NCBI RefSeq assembly: GCF_039539525.1
Contig: NZ_BAABDH010000105.1
Span: 13,772-77,771 of the forward strand
DNA length: 64,000 bases
Source of the DNA: Hymenobacter algoricola
Lineage (GTDB): Bacteria > Bacteroidota > Bacteroidia > Cytophagales > Hymenobacteraceae
Direction: 5' to 3'
Numbering within the stretch: the first letter of the stretch is position 1; each line of letters begins with the position of its first letter. The translations under genes and the position numbers were made by a program. Below are positions 1-7,503 of this stretch, piece by piece. The notes under the pieces were generated by a model. That model was given only the letters and a program-made list of their open reading frames with translations, was not told where the DNA came from and made no database searches.

Positions 1-1985
1 AACGTGTTGGTGGGCCAGTCGGCCTTCATCTGGTTGCTGACATCACTGGCGTCGCCGGCCACGCGGGCCTGGGAGCCGGGCGAGGTGTCGTAGTTGCCCC
101 AGCTGGCGTCGGCAATCGACTGGTGCCACTTACCCGAAATCGAAATGGCTTTCTTGTAGCGAAACACCACGCGGTTCTGGCCGTGGCTGGTAGTACCGGG
201 CAGGGCGTAGGCGTGGTTCGGGCCCGTGATGATGCCCGCGCCGGCAGTATGCAGAATCTCCATGCCCGGCCACATGCCGGGCTGACTGACGGCCTGCCCG
301 CTGCCGTTGGCCGTGGCCACCTTGCGCAGCAGCGTGGGGTAGCTGTTGGCCGAGTTCTGCCAGCCCTGCCACTGGTTGCGGCGCCCGGTAGCTCCACCGT
401 CGAAGTTGAAAACCAGCATCTGCTGGGAAGCTTCGCGCCGCAGCTTTTTAATGCCGTCCTCGGCACTGCCCGAGCCGATCCAGATGTTCTGGAGCCGGTC
501 AAACATGTGTTGCAGACCGATGGGCACGTTGGCCCCGCGGTGGGGCGAGTCGACGGAGATGTAGATCTTGCTATTGTGGCACAGGCCCTGCTGCTCCATC
601 CAGGCCAGGCCAAAGCGGGCCACCTGCCCGCCCATGCTGGCGGCAATAACCACGGTTTCTTCAGCATTGGCCGTGCGGTTGACGGGCTTGTTTATCCATT
701 CCAGCAGCTCGACCAGCACCATGGCGTTGTGCTGAATCAGCGAAGCGCCGTCGGAAAAGTCCAGGTAGATCAGGTCGTAGTCGCCGTCGGTGGCCGCCGT
801 ACCGTTCTGCATGCTCTGCTGGAGCGCGCCCATTTTCTCCAGCGACTTATAGTCGCTGTTGTAGTCGACCATCTCATTCCAGCCGGCCGCGCCGTTGCGG
901 AAGCCGCCCCTGGCCTGTATGGGGTTGGTAAAGCTGCTCAGGCCAATGGGGCCGGTGCCGGTGACGCGGTAGTTTTCGAAGAAGACCGAAAAGACTCCAC
1001 CCTGGTCGTTGCGGTTTTTGGCAAAGTCGATTCCCTCCACAAAGACCAGAGGCTTGCGCAGCTTGCCGGTGGTATTGCTCTGGGCGTACTTAATCCAGGC
1101 AATTGCCTTGGCCCGCCCCTGCTGGGCGTGTACGGGTCCGCTGGGCGTAAAACCCGGCCACGACCGGCTGGCCAGCACGCCCAGCGCCACGTCCGGCAAC
1201 ACGCTGGCCTGGGTGCTGCGGTACTGCAGACCAGTTTTGGCCAGACTCCAGTCGGTGGGGTCGTAGGCGTAGATGGTTTGGGTGGGGGCCGCCCCGGCGG
1301 CCCGGTACTCCACGCCGCCGCCGCCGCCGGGCTTCACCTGAATATCTACCGTGCTGCCCATCGCAACCAGGCGCCAGCCGGCGCCGTCGCCGAAGTCGAG
1401 CCAGATATTGTCCGGGGCCGTCTCATTGCCGAGCCAGAACTCCTTGCCGACGTAGACCGCCATGGGCCCCTCACCCGTGGGCAGCGCCATGGCGACGGAG
1501 AACACATGGCCCTGGGAGTAGGGGCTGCGGCTCAGGTTGGGGCCGTCGTACATCACCTCCTTGGTGGAGTCGACGGTAATCAGGCCCTGGGCGGCAGCAT
1601 CGGGCAGCAGCTCATCGTAGCGGTACTTGAGCATGAGCAGCGGCACCGCGTTCTGGCTGAACTTTGCATCAATGCGGCTCCAGAGCTCCTGCCGCGTCAG
1701 CAACCCCTGCGGCTGCAGCGAGGCGTTATAGAATTCCCAGTACTGCTGCTCCCAGCCCTTCCAGTCGGTGAGCGTGTCGCCGCTGCCGCCGAAGCGGTGG
1801 GGGTCGGTTATCAGCATGGTGCGGTTGAGCAGCACGCCGGTGCCGATGCGGTTGGGGTTCAGCCCGGCGGTGGCGTCGCGCATTTCCTGGCCGGGGTCAC
1901 CCTGCCCCAGTGTTTCCGTCTGGCTCCAGGCGGGGGTGCTGCACAACCCCAGGGCTACCAGCAAACCGAGTAATCGAGTTTTCAT
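1..1985 (-). CDS. Secreted alpha/beta hydrolase, PGAP1/LCAT-like (3' end outside window)
   Basis: The frame is open from the left edge to an ATG at 1985, so at least 661 residues are visible and the C-terminus is missing. It begins with a signal peptide (MKTRLLGLLVALGLCSTPAWS). Around residue 450 there is a nucleophile elbow, VIAASMGGQVARFG, with the serine between Ala and Met-Gly. It is followed by YISVDSPHRGAN, which resembles lipase/acyltransferase-type hydrolases such as PGAP1 and LCAT. An earlier LVFVEGIDF strand fits the start of the hydrolase fold. The first 270 or so residues match nothing I recognise. An in-frame ATG at 1991 is an alternative start. The gene lies 42 nt downstream of the lipoprotein gene at 2028-2660, so the two probably share a transcript. 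The substrate is unknown; esterase or lipase activity is inferred from the motif only. Confidence 0.75.
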   Translation of the reverse strand, partial: MKTRLLGLLVALGLCSTPAWSQTETLGQGDPGQEMRDATAGLNPNRIGTGVLLNRTMLITDPHRFGGSGDTLTDWKGWEQQYWEFYNASLQPQGLLTRQELWSRIDAKFSQNAVPLLMLKYRYDELLPDAAAQGLITVDSTKEVMYDGPNLSRSPYSQGHVFSVAMALPTGEGPMAVYVGKEFWLGNETAPDNIWLDFGDGAGWRLVAMGSTVDIQVKPGGGGGVEYRAAGAAPTQTIYAYDPTDWSLAKTGLQYRSTQASVLPDVALGVLASRSWPGFTPSGPVHAQQGRAKAIAWIKYAQSNTTGKLRKPLVFVEGIDFAKNRNDQGGVFSVFFENYRVTGTGPIGLSSFTNPIQARGGFRNGAAGWNEMVDYNSDYKSLEKMGALQQSMQNGTAATDGDYDLIYLDFSDGASLIQHNAMVLVELLEWINKPVNRTANAEETVVIAASMGGQVARFGLAWMEQQGLCHNSKIYISVDSPHRGANVPIGLQHMFDRLQNIWIGSGSAEDGIKKLRREASQQMLVFNFDGGATGRRNQWQGWQNSANSYPTLLRKVATANGSGQAVSQPGMWPGMEILHTAGAGIITGPNHAYALPGTTSHGQNRVVFRYKKAISISGKWHQSIADASWGNYDTSPGSQARVAGDASDVSNQMKADWPTNT

Positions 1986-2027
1986 AAGCATTGAAAAATT
2001 AAGTGGAAAATCAGGTATCAAACTGAA

Positions 2028-2660
2028 TCAGAAAGCAATTCGCACCAGTACCGTATCCAGAGCACCCGGCTGCACCGCCTGCTCACGCTGCCGGTCCACG
2101 CCGGCCTCGTCAGTCAGCACCCAGATGATCTTGCCGACAAAACCGGCCAGCGACGGCCGGATCAGCACGGTGTCGTGGGGCGCGTAGAGTCGGTCGCCGT
2201 TACCCTCATAGCCGGAAATAAAAAGGCTCACCCGACTATGGGGCGGCTCGTCGACCAGCTGCAGGCGCACCCAGGCCGGGGCCCGCACGGGTACGACCAG
2301 GCCCGTATTCGGACGACCGGCCCGAAGGCTCGGCGCCAGACCCCACTCGGTGAAATAGCCGGGCGGAGCCGTGGCCCGCAACACGTAGCCCGCCCGCCGG
2401 GTAGCAGGGAAGGAAAACGAGAACCGACCATTGGGCTCGGCAGCGTAGGTGGGAGCCAAGGGTGCGTAGCCCCCACCCCGGGAGGCCTGGTACACCTGCA
2501 GTGTTGCCCCAGTCGCCGGCGGCCCAGACGGGCTGGTCTGAATCAGCCCCTGTACTACGGTAGGCCCCCGGACCCAGGGTTGAGCACACCCGGCCAACCC
2601 GCCCGCAAGCAGCAGGAGCATCGAAAATGGGCCGCCGACAAGCTGGGTTGGCATAAGCAC
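2028..2660 (-). CDS. Hypothetical lipoprotein
   Basis: 210 residues. The N-terminus has a hydrophobic stretch ending in LAGGLAGC, a good lipobox, so the mature protein would be lipid-anchored at Cys25. The residues after the Cys (AQPW) lack the acidic export signal seen in surface lipoproteins of this phylum, so the protein probably faces the periplasm. The middle part (roughly residues 38-115) has the look of a small beta-sandwich of the carboxypeptidase-regulatory type (GATLQVYQ, GRFSFSFPATRRAGYVLRATAPPGY), but this is only a resemblance. It lies just upstream of the secreted hydrolase and behind a good promoter at 2799-2828. Function unknown. Confidence 0.7.
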   Translation of the reverse strand: MLMPTQLVGGPFSMLLLLAGGLAGCAQPWVRGPTVVQGLIQTSPSGPPATGATLQVYQASRGGGYAPLAPTYAAEPNGRFSFSFPATRRAGYVLRATAPPGYFTEWGLAPSLRAGRPNTGLVVPVRAPAWVRLQLVDEPPHSRVSLFISGYEGNGDRLYAPHDTVLIRPSLAGFVGKIIWVLTDEAGVDRQREQAVQPGALDTVLVRIAF

Positions 2661-2798
2661 AGAGAAGCGGATATACGTCGGTGAAACGGCGGTGGCCTAA
2701 GCCTTCCTGCGCCGGGAAATAAGCCTGGGTAGTGGATCTGCCGGCACGGCTGCCTGAGCAGTACAGCCGACAATCATCTGATTTACTACTTGATAGTT

Positions 2799-2828
2799 CA
2801 AACATAGCCGCTGGCGGGAGGCAGCCAA
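2799..2828 (-). promoter_or_regulatory. Promoter of the lipoprotein-hydrolase pair
   Basis: On the minus strand there is TTG, 19 nt, then TATGTTTG (complement 2799-2806). This matches the Bacteroidota housekeeping promoter TTTG/TTG-N19-21-TAnnTTTG. Transcription would start near 2793, leaving a leader of about 130 nt before the start at 2660. Confidence 0.6.
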
Positions 2829-2969
2829 CTTCCTTACACCAACGCGGTATTTGGCAGGACTAAGCCCGGCTAGCCTCCGGCTGTGCGGTGCTCAACCCCC
2901 GTGGACCACTGGGCTTGGAGCAGTGGACAAGCCGGCCCCTGCCTTGGCTACTCCGACCGCCATCAACAC

Positions 2970-2997
2970 AAAAAAGCCCGGACCAAGGACCGGGCTT
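2970..2997 (-). terminator. Intrinsic terminator after the gene at 3038-3496
   Basis: A hairpin with arms AGCCCGG/CCGGGCT and two further inner G-C pairs is followed on the minus strand by a run of T. It begins about 40 nt past the stop at 3038. The rest of the 2661-3037 gap holds only the promoter listed at 2799-2828. Confidence 0.85.
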
Positions 2998-3037
2998 CAG
3001 AATCAGAGCGGGGGGTGCGGCAGCGCCAAGGCCTGGT

Positions 3038-3496
3038 TTACCGCGTACTCTGCGGGGCCGGAATCAGACCGAAGCTCAGGATGCGCGTGGCGGTGGAGTC
3101 GCGGAAGGTAATGTCGAGCTGCACCTGGGGCCGGGGCGCCAGCGTGTCGCTTTTAAACATGAAGCTGTAGAAGTTGCGCACGTCGTTGGCTTCCCCGATG
3201 CGTACGCCCAGCTTGTATAAGTCGATGGTGGGCTTAAACTGCTGGCCTTTGGCGTAGAGGGGCGCCGCCGCCGCCCGGAAGCGGGCCGGCGTCACAGCCG
3301 CCGTGACCTCGGGAGCCAGCAGCTGGTAGGCCTGGTCGTAGTCGCCGCGCAGGATGGCCAGCACAAACTGCCGGGCTATCTGCACCTGCGAGGGCCGGGC
3401 TACGGCCGGCGGAGCCAGCGCTAGTACTGCCAGCAGCACCAGCAGGGCGGCGCGGCGCAATGGAAAGACCCTGTTCAACCCAAATCCTGGCTTCAT
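3038..3496 (-). CDS. Small exported protein, DUF3887-like
   Basis: 152 residues from the ATG at 3496. A longer frame reaches 3547, but only the 3496 start gives a proper signal peptide (RRAALLVLLAVLALAPPAVA). The mature part begins with a helix, ARQFVLAILRGDYDQAYQLLAPEV, typical of small exported proteins of the DUF3887/NTF2-like type, in which a gene product accumulates in an alpha+beta cone. The second half carries short beta strands (VQLDITFRDSTATRILSFGL). No catalytic residues are evident. It is a single-gene unit between two terminators. Family assignment is tentative and the function is not known. Confidence 0.6.
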   Translation of the reverse strand: MKPGFGLNRVFPLRRAALLVLLAVLALAPPAVARPSQVQIARQFVLAILRGDYDQAYQLLAPEVTAAVTPARFRAAAAPLYAKGQQFKPTIDLYKLGVRIGEANDVRNFYSFMFKSDTLAPRPQVQLDITFRDSTATRILSFGLIPAPQSTR

Positions 3497-3629
3497 AGGG
3501 CGGCCCTGGTCAAATACGGGGCCACGTTGGCACTCCCCGCTACGCAAACCAACAAGCCAGGGCTGGCAGCAGGACTAACCTGCCCGGGAGCCACTACCCG
3601 CAGTCAGTCGGCTGGGAAAGGCGCCAGCA

Positions 3630-3667
3630 GCAAAAATCCGCGCCAGCTGCCTGACGCGGATTTTTGC
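3630..3667 (-). terminator. Intrinsic terminator directly after divIC
   Basis: Perfect 13-bp arms (GCAAAAATCCGCG and complement) with a 12-nt loop. The hairpin begins at the base next to the divIC stop codon (3668-3670), and the T-run lies inside the 3' arm. Confidence 0.85.
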
Positions 3668-3982
3668 TTACTCAGTCGGCTGGGGTACCAGGATGAAAAC
3701 ATCCTCGCCGGGCCGCTTCATGGTGTATTTCTCGCGGGCAAACTTCTCCAGCAGCTCAGGGCTGCTGAGCAGCTCGGCCCGGTCTTTCTTCACTACCTCA
3801 ATGTTCTTCAGATAATACTCCTTCTCGCCCTGCAGCTCCCGCCATTTGGCGTACATGTCGTACTGCTTAAACAGGTCGTTGGAGTCGAACACAAACATCC
3901 AGACCAGGAAGCCGACGGTGGCAAAGAAGTAAAAGCTGCGGAGAAACCGGGGCACCCGGTCCAGAAGGGCGGAAATTTGCAT
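3668..3982 (-). CDS. divIC: Septum formation initiator, DivIC/FtsB family
   Basis: 104 residues: a short cytoplasmic N-terminus, one membrane span (FYFFATVGFLVWMFVF, about residues 17-32), then a periplasmic coiled coil (KWRELQGEKEYYLKNIEVVKKD). The C-terminal FAREKYTMKRPGEDVFIL is the conserved end of the DivIC/FtsB family, which links FtsL and FtsQ in the divisome. Length is normal. The frame can be extended to a TTG at 3991, but the ATG at 3982 is preferred because a TAnnTTTG box lies at 3989-3996. Location next to eno is common for this gene in bacteria. Confidence 0.88.
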   Translation of the reverse strand: MQISALLDRVPRFLRSFYFFATVGFLVWMFVFDSNDLFKQYDMYAKWRELQGEKEYYLKNIEVVKKDRAELLSSPELLEKFAREKYTMKRPGEDVFILVPQPTE

Positions 3983-3988
3983 GGCGAC

Positions 3989-3996
3989 CAAAGATA
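3989..3996 (-). promoter_or_regulatory. -7 box (TATCTTTG) of divIC
   Basis: TATCTTTG on the minus strand ends 6 nt before the divIC ATG, so the transcript would be leaderless or nearly so. The box lies in the T-rich tail of the eno terminator. I see no convincing -33 element. Confidence 0.5.
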
Positions 3997-4037
3997 AACA
4001 AAGAGGCCGTCCTGCGTGCAGAACGGCCTCTTTGTTT
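3996..4037 (-). terminator. eno terminator
   Basis: Perfect 15-bp arms (AAACAAAGAGGCCGT and complement) with an inner CTGC/GCAG pair, about 30 nt past the eno stop. On the minus strand the hairpin runs into TTTATCTTTGG, which also supplies the divIC -7 box. Confidence 0.9.
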
Positions 4038-4065
4038 TTACGTTAGCCTTGGGCTAGTAACTGAT

Positions 4066-5337
4066 TTACATCTTCCTGCCGGGGAAGTAGGCCGTTTCGC
4101 CCAGCTCTTCCTCAATGCGCAGCAGCTGGTTGTACTTGGCCATCCGGTCGGAGCGCGAAGCCGAGCCGGTTTTGATCTGGCCGGTGTTCAGGGCCACGGC
4201 CAGGTCGGCGATGGTGTTGTCTTCCGTCTCGCCCGAGCGGTGGCTCATGATGCTCTTGTAGCCGTTGCGGCGGCCCAGGTTTACGGCGTCAATCGTCTCG
4301 GTGAGGGTACCGATCTGGTTGACCTTGATGAGAATCGAGTTGGCAATCTTCTCGTCGATGCCGCGCTGCAGGCGGGTTACGTTGGTCACGAACAGGTCGT
4401 CGCCCACCAGCTGGGTGGTGCTGCCGATGCTGTCGGTGAGGGCCTTCCAGCCGGTCCAGTCGTCCTCGTCCATGCCATCTTCGATGCTGATGATGGGGTA
4501 CTTCTTGGTCCAGTCGGTCCAGTAATTCACCATCTCCGAAGACGTCAGCTTGTCGCCGGTGCTCTTCTTGAAGTGGTAGTGGCCATCGGAGTAGAACTCC
4601 GACGCGGCGGCGTCCATGGCAATCATCACGTCGTCGCCGGGCTTGTAGCCGGCCTTCTCGATGGCCTGGATGACGATTTTGATGGCGTCCTCGTTGGACT
4701 TGATGTTCGGCGCAAAGCCGCCCTCGTCGCCCACGTTGGTGCTGAAGCCCTGCTTTTTGAGCACTTCCTTCAGGTGATGGAAGATTTCGGTACCCCAGCG
4801 CAACGCCTCCGAGAACGACGGCGCGCCCACGGGCATGATCATGAACTCCTGGAAGTCGATGCTGTTGTCGGCGTGGGAGCCGCCATTCAGGATGTTCATC
4901 ATCGGCACGGGCAGCGTGGTAGCGCCCACGCCGCCCACGTAGCGGTACAGCGGCATGCCGGCTTCCTGGGCCGCGGCCCGGGCTACGGCCAGCGAAACGC
5001 CCAGAATGGCATTAGCGCCCAGGTTCGCTTTGTTCGGCGTGCCGTCGATTTCGAGCATGATCTTGTCGAGCAGGCCCTGCTCGAACACCGAGAAGCCCAT
5101 CAGCTCTTCGGCAATGCGGCTGTTCACATTCTCCACGGCCTTGAGCACGCCCTTGCCCATGTACTTGCTCTTGTCGTCGTCGCGCAGCTCCACGGCCTCG
5201 TGCTTGCCGGTGCTGGCGCCCGAAGGCACGGCGGCGCGGCCCACGGCCCCGCTCTCGGTGGTCACGTCTACTTCAATGGTCGGGTTACCGCGCGAATCAA
5301 AAATCTGCCGGGCATGAATGGCCGAGATAATGCTCAT
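4066..5337 (-). CDS. eno: Enolase
   Basis: 423 residues, normal length. Catalyses 2-phosphoglycerate to phosphoenolpyruvate in glycolysis and the reverse in gluconeogenesis. Visible signatures are ARQIFDSRGNPTIEVDV at the N-terminus, GGSHADNSIDFQEFMIMP, the metal-binding stretch SIEDGMDEDDW, GDDLFVTN, the catalytic lysine in ILIKVNQIGT and SHRSGETED near the end. The frame is open far upstream, but the family start MSIISAIHARQIF fixes the ATG at 5337. A weak -7-like TACCTTGG lies about 110 nt upstream. The gene is followed by a strong terminator, so it is probably a single-gene transcript. Confidence 0.98.
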   Translation of the reverse strand: MSIISAIHARQIFDSRGNPTIEVDVTTESGAVGRAAVPSGASTGKHEAVELRDDDKSKYMGKGVLKAVENVNSRIAEELMGFSVFEQGLLDKIMLEIDGTPNKANLGANAILGVSLAVARAAAQEAGMPLYRYVGGVGATTLPVPMMNILNGGSHADNSIDFQEFMIMPVGAPSFSEALRWGTEIFHHLKEVLKKQGFSTNVGDEGGFAPNIKSNEDAIKIVIQAIEKAGYKPGDDVMIAMDAAASEFYSDGHYHFKKSTGDKLTSSEMVNYWTDWTKKYPIISIEDGMDEDDWTGWKALTDSIGSTTQLVGDDLFVTNVTRLQRGIDEKIANSILIKVNQIGTLTETIDAVNLGRRNGYKSIMSHRSGETEDNTIADLAVALNTGQIKTGSASRSDRMAKYNQLLRIEEELGETAYFPGRKM

Positions 5338-5498
5338 GTTGAAAAAGCTAAGGTTGAAAATGGGGTTTCGACGGAAATCACGCAATACAGCACCAGTCGG
5401 GCACTGCGCAGGACTAGAAACCGGCCCGGCGGCATTGCGGGGGCCAAGGTAAGGAATTCGGAAAAGAGCCGGCCTGAATTTCTGCCACCGCCCGGCCC

Positions 5499-6299
5499 TT
5501 ACCCTTCCAGCCAGCGCCGGAAATCTGGGGTCTGGGCGGCGCTGGTGGTGAGCGTAGTAGCGCTGCCGCGCAGCTTCACGGCCAGCCGGTTGTTGAAGTA
5601 GGGCTCCACTTTTTCGATAAAGGCTACGCTGACCAGCTCCGAGCGGTTCAGCCGCCCGAAGCAAGCCGGGTCGAGCTGGCGCTCCAGCTCGGTGAGCGTG
5701 CCGATGAGCGGGTAGCGCGTACCGGCTCCGTCCACGGCGAAAACCACGCCCTCGTCAGCCTGCAGGTAGGCCACGTCGGCGGTGGGCAGGATGTAGAGGC
5801 CCTGGCGCATCCGCACCGAAAAGCGCTGCTTGTAGGCGGGCTGGGTGCTTTGCCGCAGCGCCTGGCTCAGTTCGCGCAGCACCTCGGCGCTCAGCGTTGG
5901 TTGGGCGGCGGGCTCCGCAGAGCCTTGGAAGCTCTGGCGCAGGCTGTGGTACTTGGCCAGGGCTTCCTCCACCTGGCCGAAGCTGAACGGCTTAAGCAGG
6001 TAGGCAATGCCGTTGCCCCGGAAGGCGGGCAGCAGGAACTGGTCGTAGGCCGTGGTGAAGATGATGGGGCAGCGAACCGCAAACCGCTCGTACAGCCCGA
6101 AAACGTTGCCGTCGAGCAGCTCGATGTCGGAGAAAATCAAATCGGGCGGCGGGTTGGCCTGCAGCCAGACCAGGGCCTTTTCCACGCTGCGCAGCACCGG
6201 CGGCGGGGTGTCTTCCGTGCCCACGAGGCCGGCCTGCCGCAGAAATGCCAGCAGCTGGCGGGCAGCGGGCTCTTCGTCTTCCAGAATCAGGATACGCAT
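5499..6299 (-). CDS. LytTR-family response regulator
   Basis: 266 residues. An N-terminal receiver domain begins ILILEDEEPAARQLL, has the phospho-acceptor Asp58 in FSDIEL and the conserved Lys103 in YLLKPFS. A linker (about 115-160) leads to a C-terminal LytTR DNA-binding domain (QGLYILPTADVAYLQADEG, then FGRLNRSELVS). It is the partner of the sensor kinase encoded 26 nt upstream. LytTR regulators in Bacteroidota act on nearby or distant promoters through short direct repeats; the target cannot be told from the window. Confidence 0.93.
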   Translation of the reverse strand: MRILILEDEEPAARQLLAFLRQAGLVGTEDTPPPVLRSVEKALVWLQANPPPDLIFSDIELLDGNVFGLYERFAVRCPIIFTTAYDQFLLPAFRGNGIAYLLKPFSFGQVEEALAKYHSLRQSFQGSAEPAAQPTLSAEVLRELSQALRQSTQPAYKQRFSVRMRQGLYILPTADVAYLQADEGVVFAVDGAGTRYPLIGTLTELERQLDPACFGRLNRSELVSVAFIEKVEPYFNNRLAVKLRGSATTLTTSAAQTPDFRRWLEG

Positions 6300-6325
6300 A
6301 TGCTACCAGGGTTGAGTTGAGCAGT

Positions 6326-7342
6326 TCAGCAGGCGGCCGCGGGTGTCAGAGCTGCCAGCACCGGAACAGTCACTACAAACTCGGACCCGGTGCTTTCTAC
6401 CCGGATGGCTTGGCCGGTCAGCAGCTGGTACCGCTCCCGCAGGTTGGCTAGGCCCGTGCCGGTCGAGTCGACGGGGGTGAGCTTGGGCCGGCGCGGGTGG
6501 CGCACGGTGAGCGTGCCGGCCGTCGCCTCGATAGTCACCACCAGCGGGTCGTCCTCGTCGCCGGCGTTGTGCTTGATGGCGTTTTCGAGCAGCAGCTGCA
6601 GCGTGCCGGGCACCACCAGCTGCCGGGCCAGGCCGCCGGGCGGAAGCAGCGGCTGGCGAAAGGCGTAGGCGGCCCCAAACCTGTGTCGCAGCAGGTACAC
6701 GTATTCATCAGCGAAGCGCAGCTCCTCGGCCAGGGACACGAAGTCGTCGTCTTTGTGGCGGATAAGGAAACGGTAGAGAGCCGCGAAATGAGTCAGGTAT
6801 TCCTCGGCCTCGGCGGGGTCCTGCCGGATCAGCCCGCGCAGCACGTTCAGGTTGTTGAACAGGAAGTGCGGGTCGAGCTGGGCCCGTAGGTTGCGCAGCT
6901 CACTTTCGGCCTGAACCTTCTGCAGCAGCGTCAGCCGCTGCTGCACGTCGAAGTACCGCTTGCCGGTGAGCAGCACGGCCAGCATCCCGTAGCTGAAGGC
7001 GTGGCGGATGATGTTTTTCACCAGCGCCATCGGGCTCCAGTGCAGGGGGGTGTTCAGCACCAGCGCGTAGCCGCCGCCGTAGAGCAGGCCGCTGGCCAGC
7101 AGGAAGACCACCACCAGCCCCAGCGCCCGCCCGCGGTAACGGGGCGTCAGTAAGTTGGGCAACAGCCCAAACACAAGGGCAAACACGGCCGCCGAATCGA
7201 GCAGCACCGTGTAGAGCATCCCGGCCCCGGCCCGCGCCCAGCCAAACTGCGCTACGTAGGTAGGCAGAATCACTGCGGCAGCTACCGGCCAGTAGGCGGC
7301 GGCCGTCAGTACGTCGGAGCGGGAAGGGCGGGTCAGGAGCAT
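6326..7342 (-). CDS. Sensor histidine kinase of the LytS/YehU (His_kinase) family
   Basis: 338 residues from the ATG at 7342. The frame extends to 7474, but the extra 44 residues are unlike a membrane-protein N-terminus. About four membrane spans (VAAAVILPTYVAQFGW to the FSYGMLAVLL segment) are followed by a short coiled coil and the His_kinase signature LRAQLDPHFLFNNLNVLRGL, where the His before FLFNN is the autophosphorylation site. A degenerate HATPase region follows (LLLENAIKHN, then TGTGLANLRERYQLL). No extracellular sensor domain is visible, so the signal is probably sensed within the membrane. It forms a two-gene unit with the response regulator. Confidence 0.9.
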   Translation of the reverse strand: MLLTRPSRSDVLTAAAYWPVAAAVILPTYVAQFGWARAGAGMLYTVLLDSAAVFALVFGLLPNLLTPRYRGRALGLVVVFLLASGLLYGGGYALVLNTPLHWSPMALVKNIIRHAFSYGMLAVLLTGKRYFDVQQRLTLLQKVQAESELRNLRAQLDPHFLFNNLNVLRGLIRQDPAEAEEYLTHFAALYRFLIRHKDDDFVSLAEELRFADEYVYLLRHRFGAAYAFRQPLLPPGGLARQLVVPGTLQLLLENAIKHNAGDEDDPLVVTIEATAGTLTVRHPRRPKLTPVDSTGTGLANLRERYQLLTGQAIRVESTGSEFVVTVPVLAALTPAAAC

Positions 7343-7503
7343 GGCACGAAGGTGGGCAGGCCAGGCGGCATTTCCGGCGGGAAGTTGCCACTCTTTCCCC
7401 GGATATCCCGCCAAAAGAAAAGAGCGGACCACGCGGCCCACTCCTTTCCGGTGCACACCTAATAGCGGTTTCACGAGTGATAAGACAGGAAGGATAAGGC
7501 GGC

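Noticed and set aside
123..1973. A 616-codon plus-strand open frame at the left edge.
   Set aside because: The minus-strand frame has a signal peptide and a hydrolase active-site motif and is open throughout; the plus frame is its shadow.
2851..3220. Several overlapping small plus-strand frames in the gap and over the small exported protein gene.
   Set aside because: They cross the terminator at 2970-2997 and run antisense to a gene with a signal peptide; no motif supports them.
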